A stretch of 64,000 nucleotides of DNA, taken from assembly GCF_024347355.1 (NCBI RefSeq), contig NZ_AP025465.1:2294001-2358000 (forward strand), given 5' to 3'. The translations under genes and the position numbers were made by a program. The notes under the pieces were generated by a model. The model was not told where the DNA came from. It worked only from the letters and a program-made list of their open reading frames with translations, and ran no database searches. The DNA comes from Vibrio chagasii (GTDB taxonomy: Bacteria; Pseudomonadota; Gammaproteobacteria; Enterobacterales; Vibrionaceae). Numbering within the stretch: position 1 is the stretch's first letter; each line of letters begins with the position of its first letter. Of the stretch, positions 39,007 to 49,334 are shown piece after piece.

Positions 39007-41172
39007 ATGTCTCGTACTATTATGCTTATCCCTACTAGTGCTGGTGTTGGTCTAACTAGCGCAAGCATGGGTGTTCTTCGCGCAATGGAGCGCAAGGGCG
39101 TTAAGGTTTCTTTCTACAAACCAATCTCTCAACCACGTTCTGGTGGCGACCAACCTGATCTAACTTCAACTATCGTTGGCGTAAACAGCGATGTTAAGAT
39201 CGGTCAACCTCTTGCTATGTCTGTTGCTGAAAGCCTAATCGGTAACGACAACATGGACGAGCTACTAGAAACAGTTGTTGAGCGTTACAACCAGATCAAC
39301 AAAGATGCTGACGTAACTCTTATCGAAGGTCTAGTACCAACTCGTAAGCACCCATTCGCTAACCAAGTGAACGCAGAAATTGCTGCAACATTAGGTGCAG
39401 AGATTGTACTTGTTGCAACTCCGGGTACTGACAACCCTGCTCAACTTAAAGAGCGTATCGAAGTAGCATGTTCTAACTTCGGCGGCACTAAGAACAAAAA
39501 CATCTCTGGCGTTATCATCAACAAGCTTAACGCTCCAGTAGATGAAGCAGGCCGTACTCGCCCTGACCTATCTGAAATCTTTGACGATGCAGACAGCGCT
39601 CAGCAAAGCGAACTAAAAGTAATGGAGATCTTCAACACTTCTCCAATCCGTGTTCTTGGTTGTGTGCCTTGGAGCATCGAGCTAATCGCTACTCGTGCTG
39701 CAGATATGGCTTCTCACCTAAACGCTGAGATCATCAACGAAGGTGAACTGAATACTCGTCGTATTAAGAGCATCACTTTCTGTGCGCGTTCTCTACCGCA
39801 CATGATTGAACACTTCAAGCCAGGTTCACTACTTGTGACTTCGGCTGACCGTCCTGACGTTATCGTTGCAGCAGCACTTGCAGCAATGAACGGCGTTGAG
39901 ATTGGTGCTGTTCTTCTAACTGGTGGTTACGATATCCCTGCGGAAATCCAAGACCTAATCAAGCCTGCTCTAGAGACTGGTCTTCCAATCTTTAAAGCAC
40001 AAGGTAACACTTGGCAGACATCTCTGAACCTACAGAGCTTCAGCCTGGAAGTACCAGCAGACGATAAAGAGCGTATCGAGTTCATCAACGAACACGTTGC
40101 GGGTCACATCGATGGCAACTGGATCGAGTCAATGACGGAAGGTACTGAGAAGTCTCGTCGTCTAAGCCCACCAGCATTCCGTTACCAACTAACTGAGTTC
40201 GCTCGTAAAGCTGGCAAACGTATCGTTCTTCCTGAAGGTGATGAGCCACGTACAGTTAAAGCTGCGGCTATATGTGCAGAGCGCGGCATTGCAGAATGTG
40301 TGCTTCTAGGTAACCCTGAAGAAATCCGTCGTGTTGCAGCACAACAAGGTGTTGAGCTAGGTGCTGGCGTAACGATCATCAACTCTGATGAAGTGCGTGA
40401 AAACTACGTAGCTCGTCTAGTTGAGCTACGTGGCGCGAAAGGCATGACTGAAGTTGTTGCTCGTGAGAAGCTACAAGACTCAGTATTCCTAGGCACAATG
40501 ATGCTTGAAAACGGTGAAGTAGACGGCCTGGTTTCTGGTGCTGTTCACACTACTGCGAACACTATCGTTCCTCCGTTCCAAATCATCAAGACTGCACCAG
40601 ATGCGTCTATCGTATCTTCTGTATTCTTCATGCTACTGCCTGACCAAGTACTGGTTTACGGTGACTGTGCGATCAACCCAGATCCAACAGCTGAACAGCT
40701 TGCTGAAATCGCTATCCAATCTGCAGATTCTGCTGCGGCATTCGGTATCGACCCACGCGTTGCTATGATCTCTTACTCTACTGGTGAATCTGGTAAGGGT
40801 GCAGACGTAGATAAAGTACGTGAAGCGACGAAGCTTGCTCAAGAGAAACGTCCAGATCTAGTGATCGACGGTCCTCTACAATACGATGCTGCTATCATGG
40901 AAAACGTTGCTGCTTCTAAAGCACCGAACTCTCCAGTAGCTGGTAAAGCGACTGTATTCGTATTCCCAGACCTAAACACTGGTAACACGACTTACAAAGC
41001 GGTACAACGTTCAGCAGATCTAGTATCTATCGGTCCAATGCTTCAAGGTATGCGCAAGCCAGTAAATGACTTGTCTCGTGGCGCTCTAGTAGACGATATC
41101 GTGTACACAGTAGCTCTAACGGCTATCCAAGCAGACCAAGCTGCGCAAGCTGAAGAAAAAGTAGTTAACTAA
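39007..41172 (+). CDS. pta: Phosphate acetyltransferase
   Basis: A 721-residue long-form Pta that makes acetyl phosphate from acetyl-CoA. It has the N-terminal BioD-like P-loop domain ([20 protein letters not shown]), a central DRTGG domain (about 235-345), and the C-terminal PTA_PTB catalytic domain from about 395, with [52 protein letters not shown] and the late [18 protein letters not shown]. It forms the overflow pathway with ackA, and its acetyl phosphate can feed response regulators. Confidence 0.98.
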   Translation: MSRTIMLIPTSAGVGLTSASMGVLRAMERKGVKVSFYKPISQPRSGGDQPDLTSTIVGVNSDVKIGQPLAMSVAESLIGNDNMDELLETVVERYNQINKDADVTLIEGLVPTRKHPFANQVNAEIAATLGAEIVLVATPGTDNPAQLKERIEVACSNFGGTKNKNISGVIINKLNAPVDEAGRTRPDLSEIFDDADSAQQSELKVMEIFNTSPIRVLGCVPWSIELIATRAADMASHLNAEIINEGELNTRRIKSITFCARSLPHMIEHFKPGSLLVTSADRPDVIVAAALAAMNGVEIGAVLLTGGYDIPAEIQDLIKPALETGLPIFKAQGNTWQTSLNLQSFSLEVPADDKERIEFINEHVAGHIDGNWIESMTEGTEKSRRLSPPAFRYQLTEFARKAGKRIVLPEGDEPRTVKAAAICAERGIAECVLLGNPEEIRRVAAQQGVELGAGVTIINSDEVRENYVARLVELRGAKGMTEVVAREKLQDSVFLGTMMLENGEVDGLVSGAVHTTANTIVPPFQIIKTAPDASIVSSVFFMLLPDQVLVYGDCAINPDPTAEQLAEIAIQSADSAAAFGIDPRVAMISYSTGESGKGADVDKVREATKLAQEKRPDLVIDGPLQYDAAIMENVAASKAPNSPVAGKATVFVFPDLNTGNTTYKAVQRSADLVSIGPMLQGMRKPVNDLSRGALVDDIVYTVALTAIQADQAAQAEEKVVN

Positions 41173-41190
41173 TTTTCTTTTTCAGAAAGC

Positions 41191-41222
41191 AAAAACCCTA
41201 GATGTTTATCTAGGGTTTTTTA
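41191..41222. terminator. Intrinsic terminator of pta
   Basis: AAAAACCCTAGAT / ATCTAGGGTTTTT with a GTTT-type loop. It also works for the converging minus-strand gene. Confidence 0.9.
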
Positions 41223-41253
41223 CGCCTGAAGAAAAGCGAATTAATTAATGATT

Positions 41254-42192
41254 CTAACCACGTCCGTGAGGCGAATCTAAATCCAGATCAGGTCCTTTAG
41301 GCACCACTTGAGTCGGGTTGATACCAGTGTGGCTGTAATAGTAATGACGCTTAATGTGGTAGAAATCCGTCGTCTCTTTAATACCCTCTATTTGATAGAG
41401 CTCTTTTAGATAACCTTGGATATGTTTGTAATCCGCAATTCGTTGCTTGTTACACTTGAAGTGACCCACATACACAGCATCGAATCGAACCAAGGTCGTG
41501 AACAACCGCCAATCCGCTTCAGTAATCTGCTCTCCCGCTAAATAACGGTTCTCACTAAGATGCGCATCCACTTTATCTAACGCTTCAAATAACGCGTCAT
41601 ACGCCTCTTCATAAGCTTCTTGTGTAGTTGCAAATCCAGTACGATAAACGCCATTGTTGATGTTCGGATAGATGTAGTCGTTCCATTCGTCAATCTTGCT
41701 CGCCAACTCCCATGGGTAGTAATCATCGGTGTTGCCCGTTAGCTCATTAAATTCTGAGTTAAACATGCGGATGATTTCAGACGACTCATTGCTCACAATG
41801 GTATTGGTTTTCTTATCCCATAAAACAGGAACCGTGACTCGACCTGAATAGTCCGGTTTGGCTTGGGTGTAGATTTGGTGCATGCGAGTATGACCAAACA
41901 ACGGCTCAGGTAAGCCCATTTGCCAACCTTCACTCATCATATCCGGGCAAACCACCGTCACATCAATATGATCTGTTAGGTCTTTAAGTTCTCGGAAGAT
42001 AAGTGTGCGGTGTGCCCAAGGGCAAGCTAACGATACGTATAGGTGGTAACGACCACTTTCTGGCTCAAATGGCGCACCGGCCTTATTCTCAACCCAGTTA
42101 CGAAAGCCCGCATCTTCACGAACGAACTTACCACCACTTTCTTTAGTGTCGTACCACACATCGTGCCAAACACCTTCAACTAACTTACCCAT
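41254..42192 (-). CDS. yqjG: Glutathionyl-hydroquinone reductase
   Basis: A 312-residue Xi-class glutathione transferase that reduces glutathionyl-hydroquinones. The thioredoxin-like N-terminal half has the catalytic cysteine in VSLACPWAHRTLIF near residue 57, then VPVLWDKKTNTIVSNESSEIIRMF. The helical C-terminal half includes NNGVYRTGFATTQEAYEEA, YLAGEQITEADWRLFTTLVRFD and YFHCNK-type HFKCNKQRI. I start at ATG 42190-42192 with an AGAGG ribosome binding site rather than at a TTG two codons upstream. Confidence 0.92.
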   Translation of the reverse strand: MGKLVEGVWHDVWYDTKESGGKFVREDAGFRNWVENKAGAPFEPESGRYHLYVSLACPWAHRTLIFRELKDLTDHIDVTVVCPDMMSEGWQMGLPEPLFGHTRMHQIYTQAKPDYSGRVTVPVLWDKKTNTIVSNESSEIIRMFNSEFNELTGNTDDYYPWELASKIDEWNDYIYPNINNGVYRTGFATTQEAYEEAYDALFEALDKVDAHLSENRYLAGEQITEADWRLFTTLVRFDAVYVGHFKCNKQRIADYKHIQGYLKELYQIEGIKETTDFYHIKRHYYYSHTGINPTQVVPKGPDLDLDSPHGRG

Positions 42193-42230
42193 ATCCAAAC
42201 CTCTGTGATGCTAACTTTTCTCTAGTATAA

Positions 42231-42268
42231 AAAAAGCCAACTTTTTCAAAACTAGAAGAAGTTGGCTT
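42231..42268 (-). terminator. Intrinsic terminator between opp genes and yqjG
   Basis: AAGCCAACTTCTTC pairs with GAAAAAGTTGGCTT, followed on the minus strand by TTTTTTTATAC. It lies just upstream of yqjG and is a second stop for the opp transcript. Confidence 0.75.
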
Positions 42269-42329
42269 AGTTGTTCGAATTATTTGATGAGGCTGTTGAG
42301 CTAAATATAGGAACTAGGCCTGCAGTACA

Positions 42330-42363
42330 AAAAAAGCGCGACTCTAAAAACTAGTCGCGCTTA
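42330..42363 (-). terminator. Intrinsic terminator of the opp operon
   Basis: AAGCGCGACT / AGTCGCGCTT with a 9-base loop, followed on the minus strand by TTTTTTTGTAC, 35 bases after the oppF stop. Confidence 0.88.
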
Positions 42364-42397
42364 AGCCTGTCACAGGCTGAACCGTTTTAAATTGGCT

Positions 42398-43393
42398 CTA
42401 GACTTGTACGTGCAAGCAAGATACTGCGTGAACGTCATCGCCTTGAATTGTCGGCTTAGTTTGTGCACAAGCTTCTGTAGCTTGTGGGCAACGAGTACGG
42501 AAAACACAACCTGATGGTGGGTTAATTGGCGATGGTAGATCGCCCTCCAGCATCTGGATTGTTTTACTACGCTCTAAGCGAGGATCTGGAATAGGAACCG
42601 CAGACATCAACGCTTTGGTGTACGGGTGCTTTGGATCAGAAAACAGTGCATCTGATTCACCCAACTCAACCGCATTACCCAAGTACATTACCAATACACG
42701 GTCTGAGATGTGCTTAACCACTGACAAGTCGTGCGCGATGAATACTAACGAAAGACCTAGCTCTTTTTGTAGCTCTTTCAGCAGGTTAACAACTTGAGCT
42801 TGGATAGATACGTCAAGTGCCGAAACAGGTTCGTCACAGATGATCATCTTAGGCTTCAAGATAAGTGCACGTGCGATACCAATACGCTGACACTGACCAC
42901 CAGAGAACTCGTGCGGGTAACGGTTGATTACGTTTGGCAGTAGACCTACCTTCGCCATCATCTCTTTAACGCGGTCCTTCACTTCCTGCTTAGAAAGTTC
43001 TGGGTAGAACGTCTCTAGCGGCTCAGCAATAATGTCACCAACTGACATACGTGGGTTAAGCGATGCTAGTGGGTCTTGGAAGATCATCTGAATCTCTTTA
43101 CGAGTTTCGCGACGTTGTACTTCTTGCATCTTAGTTAAGTCTTGACCCAACCACATGACTTCACCGTCAGTTGCTTCAACCAAACCAATGATTGCACGAG
43201 CAAACGTCGATTTACCACAACCAGACTCGCCTACTACACCCAGCGTCTCACCTTCGTAAAGGTGGATATCAACGCCATCAACTGCTTTTAGGTTTGAAGG
43301 TTTTGCCCAAGGCCACGCTGATTTAGCCGCAATGCTAAAGTGAACTTTCAAGTCTTTAATATCTAATAATAACTGCTTATCTACTACGCTCAT
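42398..43393 (-). CDS. oppF: Oligopeptide ABC transporter ATP-binding protein OppF
   Basis: A 331-residue ATPase of the oligopeptide importer. Walker A is GVVGESGCGKSTFAR, the signature is FSGGQCQRIGIARAL, Walker B is MIICDEPVSALDVSIQAQV, and the switch His is in VFIAHDLSVVKHI. The C-terminal oligo_HPY-type region has four conserved cysteines near SGCVFRTRCPQATEAC. The ATG at 43391-43393 overlaps the oppD stop in an ATGA, so I prefer it to the six-codon longer frame. Confidence 0.95.
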   Translation of the reverse strand: MSVVDKQLLLDIKDLKVHFSIAAKSAWPWAKPSNLKAVDGVDIHLYEGETLGVVGESGCGKSTFARAIIGLVEATDGEVMWLGQDLTKMQEVQRRETRKEIQMIFQDPLASLNPRMSVGDIIAEPLETFYPELSKQEVKDRVKEMMAKVGLLPNVINRYPHEFSGGQCQRIGIARALILKPKMIICDEPVSALDVSIQAQVVNLLKELQKELGLSLVFIAHDLSVVKHISDRVLVMYLGNAVELGESDALFSDPKHPYTKALMSAVPIPDPRLERSKTIQMLEGDLPSPINPPSGCVFRTRCPQATEACAQTKPTIQGDDVHAVSCLHVQV

Positions 43394-44367
43394 TTTGTCC
43401 AAGCCTCCCAATCAGAAAAACAAGCACGCTGACGGTCGCCTTGACCAAATGGAGTCAGAATCGGTGCTTCTTGCTTACAACGGTCCATTACACGGTGACA
43501 ACGGTCTTGGTAAGGACAGCCTGTTGGCAGGCGAAGTAAGTTTGGTGGGTTACCTGGAATAGTCGGTAGGATCTCACCTTCTGTATCCAAACGAGGGATC
43601 GCTTTCAGTAGACCTTCCGCATATGGGTGACTTGGGTTGTAGAAGATTTCATCAACCGTACCGTACTCCATTGTACGACCTGCGTACATAACAAGTACTT
43701 TGTCACAAGAACCCGCAACAACACCCAAATCGTGGGTAATCATGATGATTGCCGTATTGAACTCATCTTTCAGTTCGTTCAGCAGTTCCATAATTTGTGC
43801 TTGAATGGTTACGTCCAATGCTGTTGTCGGCTCATCGGCGATAAGCAACTTAGGACGACAAAGTAGCGCCATTGCAATCATTACACGCTGACGCATACCG
43901 CCAGAGAATTCGTGGGGGTACATGGTGATACGCTTACGTGCTTCAGGGATTTTAACCGCCTCAAGCATGCGTACTGATTCTTCGAATGCTTCCGCTTTAC
44001 TCATGCCTTTGTGCAGCATAAGTACTTCCATCAGCTGATCACTTACTTTCATGTAAGGGTTCAGTGATGTCATCGGATCTTGGAAGATCATCGCGATCTG
44101 TTCAGCACGAACTTTGTTCAGTTCTTTTTCTGGAAGGTTAAGGATCTCTTTACCTTCGAATTTTGCACTACCAGAGATGATGCCGTTTTTTGCCAACAAC
44201 CCCATGATAGAGAATACAGTCTGTGATTTACCTGAACCTGACTCACCAACAATACCCAGCGTTTCGCCTTGGTTAAGTGAGAAGTTCAAGTCGTTTACTG
44301 CGGTTACGATACCATCTTGCGTGGTAAATTCGACGCGCAGGTCTTTGACATCTAATAAGCTCATCAT
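43390..44367 (-). CDS. oppD: Oligopeptide ABC transporter ATP-binding protein OppD
   Basis: A 325-residue ATPase that pairs with OppF. Walker A GIVGESGSGKSQTVF, signature FSGGMRQRVMIAMAL, Walker B LLIADEPTTALDVTIQAQ and switch IMITHDLGVVAG are complete. The C-terminal GCPYQDRCHRVMDRCKQEAP carries the cysteine motif of peptide-transporter ATPases, which can hold an iron-sulfur cluster. It lies 49 bases downstream of oppC and overlaps oppF by 4 bases. Confidence 0.95.
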   Translation of the reverse strand: MMSLLDVKDLRVEFTTQDGIVTAVNDLNFSLNQGETLGIVGESGSGKSQTVFSIMGLLAKNGIISGSAKFEGKEILNLPEKELNKVRAEQIAMIFQDPMTSLNPYMKVSDQLMEVLMLHKGMSKAEAFEESVRMLEAVKIPEARKRITMYPHEFSGGMRQRVMIAMALLCRPKLLIADEPTTALDVTIQAQIMELLNELKDEFNTAIIMITHDLGVVAGSCDKVLVMYAGRTMEYGTVDEIFYNPSHPYAEGLLKAIPRLDTEGEILPTIPGNPPNLLRLPTGCPYQDRCHRVMDRCKQEAPILTPFGQGDRQRACFSDWEAWTK

Positions 44368-44416
44368 TGCTTCCTTAATCTTTTATAGCTTTTGTAGTTT
44401 TATTTGCTATTAATTT

Positions 44417-45319
44417 TTATCTGTCTTTTGGATCAAGCGCGTCGCGCAGACCATCGCCTACGTAGTTAAAGCAGAACAGCGTGACTACCATGAATGCCGC
44501 AGGGAATGCCAGTTGCCAAATTGCAACTTCCATTGTTTGCGAACCTTCTTGAAGCAATGCGCCCCAGCTTGTCATAGGCTCTTGAACACCAAGACCAAGG
44601 AAAGATAAGAATGATTCTGTAAGGATCATGCTCGGAATAAGCAGCGTAGAGTAAACCGCTACGATACCTAGAACGTTTGGAACGATGTGACGTGTAATGA
44701 TCTTCCATTTGCTTACACCACATACGTGTGCAGCTTCAATGAACTCTTTACTACGTAAACTCAGCGTTTGGCCACGTACGATACGCGCCATATCTAGCCA
44801 AGCAATCGCACCAATCGCAACGAAGATGAGAATGATGTTACGACCAAAGAATGTCACTAGAACGATTACTAGGAACATGAATGGTACTGCGTACAATATT
44901 TCTAAGATACGCATCATCACTCGGTCAGTACGGCCGCCGATGAAGCCTGAAGCTGCACCGTAAAGCGTTCCAATCAATACTGCTACAAAGGCACCCATCA
45001 CACCAACCATCAATGAGATGCGGCCACCAATTAGAGTACGTACATACAAATCACGACCTAAGCTATCGGTACCAAACCAGTGGTCAGCATTAGGACCTAC
45101 GTGCATTGCATACCAGTCGGTATCATCGTAAGTATACTGAGCCAGCATCGGCAAAAAGATAACCGCCAGTACCATAATAGTAAGGATGAACAGGCTGACC
45201 ATCGCCGCTTTGTTACGCATGAAACGAATACGAGCATCCTGCCATAAACTACGACCTTCAATCTCCAAACTCTCAGAGAACTTTTCGATCGCTTCTAAAT
45301 TTTCTTTTTTCTTCAACAT
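44417..45319 (-). CDS. oppC: Oligopeptide ABC transporter permease OppC
   Basis: A 300-residue permease with an N-terminal soluble segment, a first membrane helix near residues 38-58 and a further five helices. DDTDWYAMHVGPNADHWFGTDSLGRDLYVRTL is typical of OppC (about residues 66-97). The EAA loop that contacts the ATPases is EFIEAAHVCGVSKWKIITRHIVPN. It is 12 bases downstream of oppB. Confidence 0.95.
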   Translation of the reverse strand: MLKKKENLEAIEKFSESLEIEGRSLWQDARIRFMRNKAAMVSLFILTIMVLAVIFLPMLAQYTYDDTDWYAMHVGPNADHWFGTDSLGRDLYVRTLIGGRISLMVGVMGAFVAVLIGTLYGAASGFIGGRTDRVMMRILEILYAVPFMFLVIVLVTFFGRNIILIFVAIGAIAWLDMARIVRGQTLSLRSKEFIEAAHVCGVSKWKIITRHIVPNVLGIVAVYSTLLIPSMILTESFLSFLGLGVQEPMTSWGALLQEGSQTMEVAIWQLAFPAAFMVVTLFCFNYVGDGLRDALDPKDR

Positions 45320-45331
45320 AACCAGTCCCTG

Positions 45332-46252
45332 TTAGTAGCGAATTTTCGGGTCAATAACCGCTAACAAAATATCAACAATCGCGTTAAACAAGATGAATAG
45401 GAAACCAATCAAGATAGTTACACCCATTACAAGCGAGTAGTCACGGTTGAACGCGGCGTTAACAAAAAGCTTGCCGATACCTGGTAGGCCGAAGATGGTT
45501 TCAACAACGACTGAACCTGTGATGATACCTACGAAGGCTGGCCCCATGTAGGAAACAACAGGCAGCAGTGCTGGCTTAAGAGCATGTTTAATAACAATAT
45601 AACGATAGCTTAACCCCTTCGCGCGAGCAGTTCGGATAAAGTTACTGTTCAGTGTTTCAATCATTGAACCACGAGTGATTCGGGCAAAAGTTGCAACGTA
45701 GAGGAACGACATTGCAAGGACAGGCAACACAAGATATTTCGCCGAACCGTCTAACCAACCACCAGCAGGGAAAAGATTAAAATGTAACGAAAATACGTAG
45801 ATCAAAGCGGGGGCAAGTACAAACGAAGGCATAACAACCCCGAGCATGGCTGTCGACATGATGGTGTAATCAATCCAAGTATTGTGTTTTAACGCAGCGA
45901 TGGTACCAACGGAGACCCCCATGATGACCGTAAAGATAAAGGCGATGAAACCGACTTTGGCCGATACTGGTAGCGCAGCAGAAATCAGTTCATTAACCGA
46001 GTAATCCAAATACTTAAACGAAGGGCCAAAATCACCTTGTAGGATATTGGTCAGGTACGTGGTGTACTGCTCAAAAACTGGTTTATCTAGGCCATATTTA
46101 GCTTCAATATTTGCCATAACTTCTGGCGGTAGAGCACGTTCGCTTGAAAACGGGTTACCTGGGGCGAAACGCATGAGACAAAAAGAGATAGTGATCAGCA
46201 CCAACATGGTTGGAATTGCTTCAAATATTCTTTTCATAATGAATTTAAGCAT
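45332..46252 (-). CDS. oppB: Oligopeptide ABC transporter permease OppB
   Basis: A 306-residue permease. It starts MLKFIMKRIFEAIPTMLVLI with the first membrane helix, has FAPGNPFSSERALPPEV (the large periplasmic segment), and carries the EAA loop FIRTARAKGLSYRYIVIKHALKPA. Six membrane segments are visible. It lies about 115 bases downstream of oppA, a gap that often permits lower expression of the membrane parts than of the binding protein. Confidence 0.95.
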   Translation of the reverse strand: MLKFIMKRIFEAIPTMLVLITISFCLMRFAPGNPFSSERALPPEVMANIEAKYGLDKPVFEQYTTYLTNILQGDFGPSFKYLDYSVNELISAALPVSAKVGFIAFIFTVIMGVSVGTIAALKHNTWIDYTIMSTAMLGVVMPSFVLAPALIYVFSLHFNLFPAGGWLDGSAKYLVLPVLAMSFLYVATFARITRGSMIETLNSNFIRTARAKGLSYRYIVIKHALKPALLPVVSYMGPAFVGIITGSVVVETIFGLPGIGKLFVNAAFNRDYSLVMGVTILIGFLFILFNAIVDILLAVIDPKIRY

Positions 46253-46368
46253 AAACTCACTCTTTTAGACTGTGACAATGAAAATGAAGGAAGCGCTACA
46301 TGCGCAACCTGCGCATGTAGTGCCAATATCGTTATAGTTATGTTAACTTTTGAGGGTAGAAATGGTGA

Positions 46369-48000
46369 TTATTGCGCCTTGATATACAGGTCTTTTGAAT
46401 AAATCATTTCTTGTGCGTTATTCGCAGGGAAGCCACCGACATGAGGATTCAGTAGACGAGTCTTCACATATTGATAGATAGGGACAATCGGCATTTCTTG
46501 AGCCATAAGCTTTTCAGCCTCTAAGTACAAAGCTTTACGCTCTTGCTCTGATGTAGAGTGAATGGCATTGTCGATTATAGTGTCGTATTGCTTACTGCCC
46601 CAATGCTGGCCGCCGCTGGTGTTTTCACTTGTCATGAGCGTGAGGAACGTCGATGCTTCATTGTAGTCACCACACCAGCCTGCTCGTGCAACTTCGAAAT
46701 TGCCCGTATCCTTAGAAGACAGATAAGTTTTCCACTCTTGGTTCTCAAGCGTAACTTTTAAACCCAGTGTTTTTTTCCACATAGAGCCAAGTGCTACCGC
46801 CACTTTCTTGTGGTTCTCATCCGTATTGTAGAGAAGAGTAAATTCCAAAGGGTTGTCTTTGGTATATCCGGCTTCTGCTAACAGGCGAGCAGCTTCCGCA
46901 TTACGTTCTTTTTGCGACATTTCAGCATATTGCGGTAACTCGGGATCAAAACCAGCTGTAATTTCAGGCGTTAAGAAGTATGCAGGTTTCTGGCCTTGCC
47001 CCATAATAGCATTTGAGACGATATCGCGATCAACCGCATAAGAGATAGCTTTACGAACACGAACATCGTCAAAAGGTTTTTTGTTAGTATTGAACGAGTA
47101 GTAATAGCTACAAAGGTTACCGACAACAGAAAGATCCTCAGGATGTTCTTTCTGCATGCGTTTGAAATGCTCAATTGGTAAATCATAGGAGATATCGATT
47201 TCACCCGAGAGAAAACGGTTCATCTCTGCATTAGAGTTTTCGATAGGGAGGATAGTTACCTTGTTAATAACTGTTTTGTCATTATCCCAATATTGTTCAT
47301 TGCGCTTAAAAACCATACGCTCGTTAACGACCCACTTGTCAAGCACATAAGCGCCATTACCAACAAAATGCCCGGGTTTAGTCCACTGATCGCCGTACTT
47401 CTCTACCGTTGCCTGATGAACTGGCTTGGTCGAGGTGTGCCCCATCATCATCACAAAATAAGGAACTGGAGTTTCAAGTTCAACAACTAATGTATGTGCG
47501 TCTACTGCTTTCACACCTAGTGTACTTTTATCTTTTTTACCCTCAATAATTTCTTTGGCATTCGCCATCTTAGTAAATTCCATATACCAAGAATAAGGAG
47601 AAGCCGTTGCAGGATCAACAAAACGCTGCCAGCTGTAAACGAAATCTTGAGCGGTTACAGGGTCGCCATTGGACCATTTTGCGTCTTTACGTAAGTGGAA
47701 AGTAAAGGTTTGGTTGTCTGTCGTTTCCCAGCTTTCTGCTACACCAGGAATAGTATTACCATCACTGTCTTGGTTGACTAGGCCTTCTAGAAGATCGCGA
47801 ATAACGTGAGACTCGGGTACACCTGATGACTTATGAGGGTCAATAGTCGCAACCTCAGTTCCATTACCACGAACGATTTCTTGTTTTTCTGCTAGCTTAG
47901 TACCCGCTGGTACTTCAGCAGCAATAGAAAGAGTAGAAGAGGCAGCCACTGCCAAACCAGCACCTAGAAGAAGGGCCTGAGTGATTTTATTCTTGTACAT
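46369..48000 (-). CDS. oppA: Oligopeptide-binding periplasmic protein OppA
   Basis: A 543-residue SBP_bac_5 solute-binding protein that delivers peptides to OppBCDF. A signal peptide (KITQALLLGAGLAVAASSTLSIAA, cut near residue 28) is followed by EIVRGNGTEVATIDPHKSSGVPESHVIRDLLEGL (family signature region), NGDPVTAQDFVYSWQRFVDP, and the late NTSGGQHWGSKQYDTII. Length matches E. coli OppA (543). It heads the operon, with a 560-base upstream region. Confidence 0.96.
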   Translation of the reverse strand: MYKNKITQALLLGAGLAVAASSTLSIAAEVPAGTKLAEKQEIVRGNGTEVATIDPHKSSGVPESHVIRDLLEGLVNQDSDGNTIPGVAESWETTDNQTFTFHLRKDAKWSNGDPVTAQDFVYSWQRFVDPATASPYSWYMEFTKMANAKEIIEGKKDKSTLGVKAVDAHTLVVELETPVPYFVMMMGHTSTKPVHQATVEKYGDQWTKPGHFVGNGAYVLDKWVVNERMVFKRNEQYWDNDKTVINKVTILPIENSNAEMNRFLSGEIDISYDLPIEHFKRMQKEHPEDLSVVGNLCSYYYSFNTNKKPFDDVRVRKAISYAVDRDIVSNAIMGQGQKPAYFLTPEITAGFDPELPQYAEMSQKERNAEAARLLAEAGYTKDNPLEFTLLYNTDENHKKVAVALGSMWKKTLGLKVTLENQEWKTYLSSKDTGNFEVARAGWCGDYNEASTFLTLMTSENTSGGQHWGSKQYDTIIDNAIHSTSEQERKALYLEAEKLMAQEMPIVPIYQYVKTRLLNPHVGGFPANNAQEMIYSKDLYIKAQ

Positions 48001-48561
48001 TTAGTAAACTCCAAGTTTTATGTATTGCATCCATGACATCTTTGCAAAGCTCACTGAACGGCAGTGATTTAGATTGAATTAGCTTATATTTTAAGCACAA
48101 AAACCTAAAACCTTACAAAGACAGAAGCACACACTACCAATCATTGGATCTATTTTCCACATACAAGTCGTAAAATATGGATAATTCTCCAACAAAATCA
48201 AGATTTCAGGATAAATATCTAATAAAAACCAAAATGCATAGCGAGATGTGTGTGTGCACTTCGACATTAACCATATTTAATCTTATAAAATGATTTTATA
48301 AGTACTGCATTCGTTATCATATGTTTAAAATCGCAGGGAATTTAACACCCAATAAACAACAAGAACAAATAATGATTACATTCACCCGCAGTTGGATACA
48401 GTTTTTGTGATAATCATCACTTGAAGATAATCAACAGTATCCCCTTATAAGACATCCCCCTTACCGTACAATGAACTCCTAAAAAATAGTTTTGAATTTA
48501 AACTTATAAATAGCGACTAAAACCGCGAAACATTTTATTTATATATCTATTTTTAGAGTAC
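48001..48561. other. Long intergenic region upstream of oppA
   Basis: About 560 very AT-rich bases, presumably holding the oppA promoter and a long leader. There are several near-palindromic AT tracts (for example TCTTATAAAATGATTTTATAAG around 48281-48302, a hairpin with ATAAAAT arms) but nothing that I can assign to a known regulator. No gene is visible. Confidence 0.5.
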
Positions 48562-48590
48562 AAAAAAAAGCCAACCTCAAGGTTGACCTT
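48562..48590 (-). terminator. Intrinsic terminator of the moa operon
   Basis: GGTCAACC / GGTTGGC with a TTGA-containing loop, followed on the minus strand by TTTTTTTT. It is about 40 bases after the moaE stop. Confidence 0.85.
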
Positions 48591-48630
48591 CATTTCACAA
48601 ACATCATGACAAAACCTGCCACTTGATTGC

Positions 48631-49086
48631 TTACTTCATCCAGCGTTCTGCCGCTTTTGCATCCGAATCGCGAGAATCAACCCAACGAGTCGTTTCTGTC
48701 GTTCTTTCCTTTTTCCAAAACGGCGCTTTCGTTTTTAAGAAATCCATCACAAACTCACACGCTTCAAAGGCGGCACCACGGTGTGCACTTGATACACCAA
48801 CGTAAACAATCTGGTCACCGATATCGAGATCACCCACGCGGTGGATAACTCGCATCTTCTGGATAGGCCAGCGCGCTTCGGCTTGATCACAAATCTCGCT
48901 CAACGACTTCTCTGTCATTCCAGGGTAATGCTCCAGAGACAAACCAATCACGTTGTCGCCCAAGTTCATGTCGCGAACTTTACCAACGAACGTCACAATC
49001 GCTCCGGCAGCTGTACCTTGAGCCAAGTAGTCGTATTCTTCGCCTACCGAGAAGTCCTCGGCTGTCACTAATACTCTTGGGTCCAT
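48631..49086 (-). CDS. moaE: Molybdopterin synthase catalytic subunit MoaE
   Basis: A 151-residue large subunit of MPT synthase, which inserts two sulfurs into cPMP using thiocarboxylated MoaD. Conserved parts: GAIVTFVGKVRDMNLGD, LEHYPGMTEKSL, HRVGDLDIGDQIVYVGVSSAHR and DFLKTKAPFWKKE with the catalytic lysines. It is the last gene of moaABCDE and lies 2 bases after moaD. Confidence 0.96.
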   Translation of the reverse strand: MDPRVLVTAEDFSVGEEYDYLAQGTAAGAIVTFVGKVRDMNLGDNVIGLSLEHYPGMTEKSLSEICDQAEARWPIQKMRVIHRVGDLDIGDQIVYVGVSSAHRGAAFEACEFVMDFLKTKAPFWKKERTTETTRWVDSRDSDAKAAERWMK

Positions 49087-49088
49087 GC

Positions 49089-49334
49089 TTAGCCTCCAGT
49101 CACTGGTGGGAAGAATGCTACTTCGTCGCCGTCTTTCACTTCAGTTGTCAGAGGTACGATAGATTGGTTAAGAGCTGCCAGAAGTTTGCCCTCTTCCAAA
49201 GCAATATCCCATTTACCTTCTTGTGTCACAAGATGACTGCGAATCGCTTCAATCGTCTTAAACTGTGCATCCACTTCGACGCTGTCCACACCAACAAGTT
49301 CACGAGTTTGAGCAAAGAAAAGTACTGTAATCAT
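49089..49334 (-). CDS. moaD: Molybdopterin synthase sulfur carrier subunit MoaD
   Basis: An 81-residue ubiquitin-like protein ending in [12 protein letters not shown]. The C-terminal Gly-Gly is adenylated and turned into a thiocarboxylate that donates sulfur to cPMP. The start overlaps the moaC stop by 4 bases. Confidence 0.96.
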   Translation of the reverse strand: MITVLFFAQTRELVGVDSVEVDAQFKTIEAIRSHLVTQEGKWDIALEEGKLLAALNQSIVPLTTEVKDGDEVAFFPPVTGG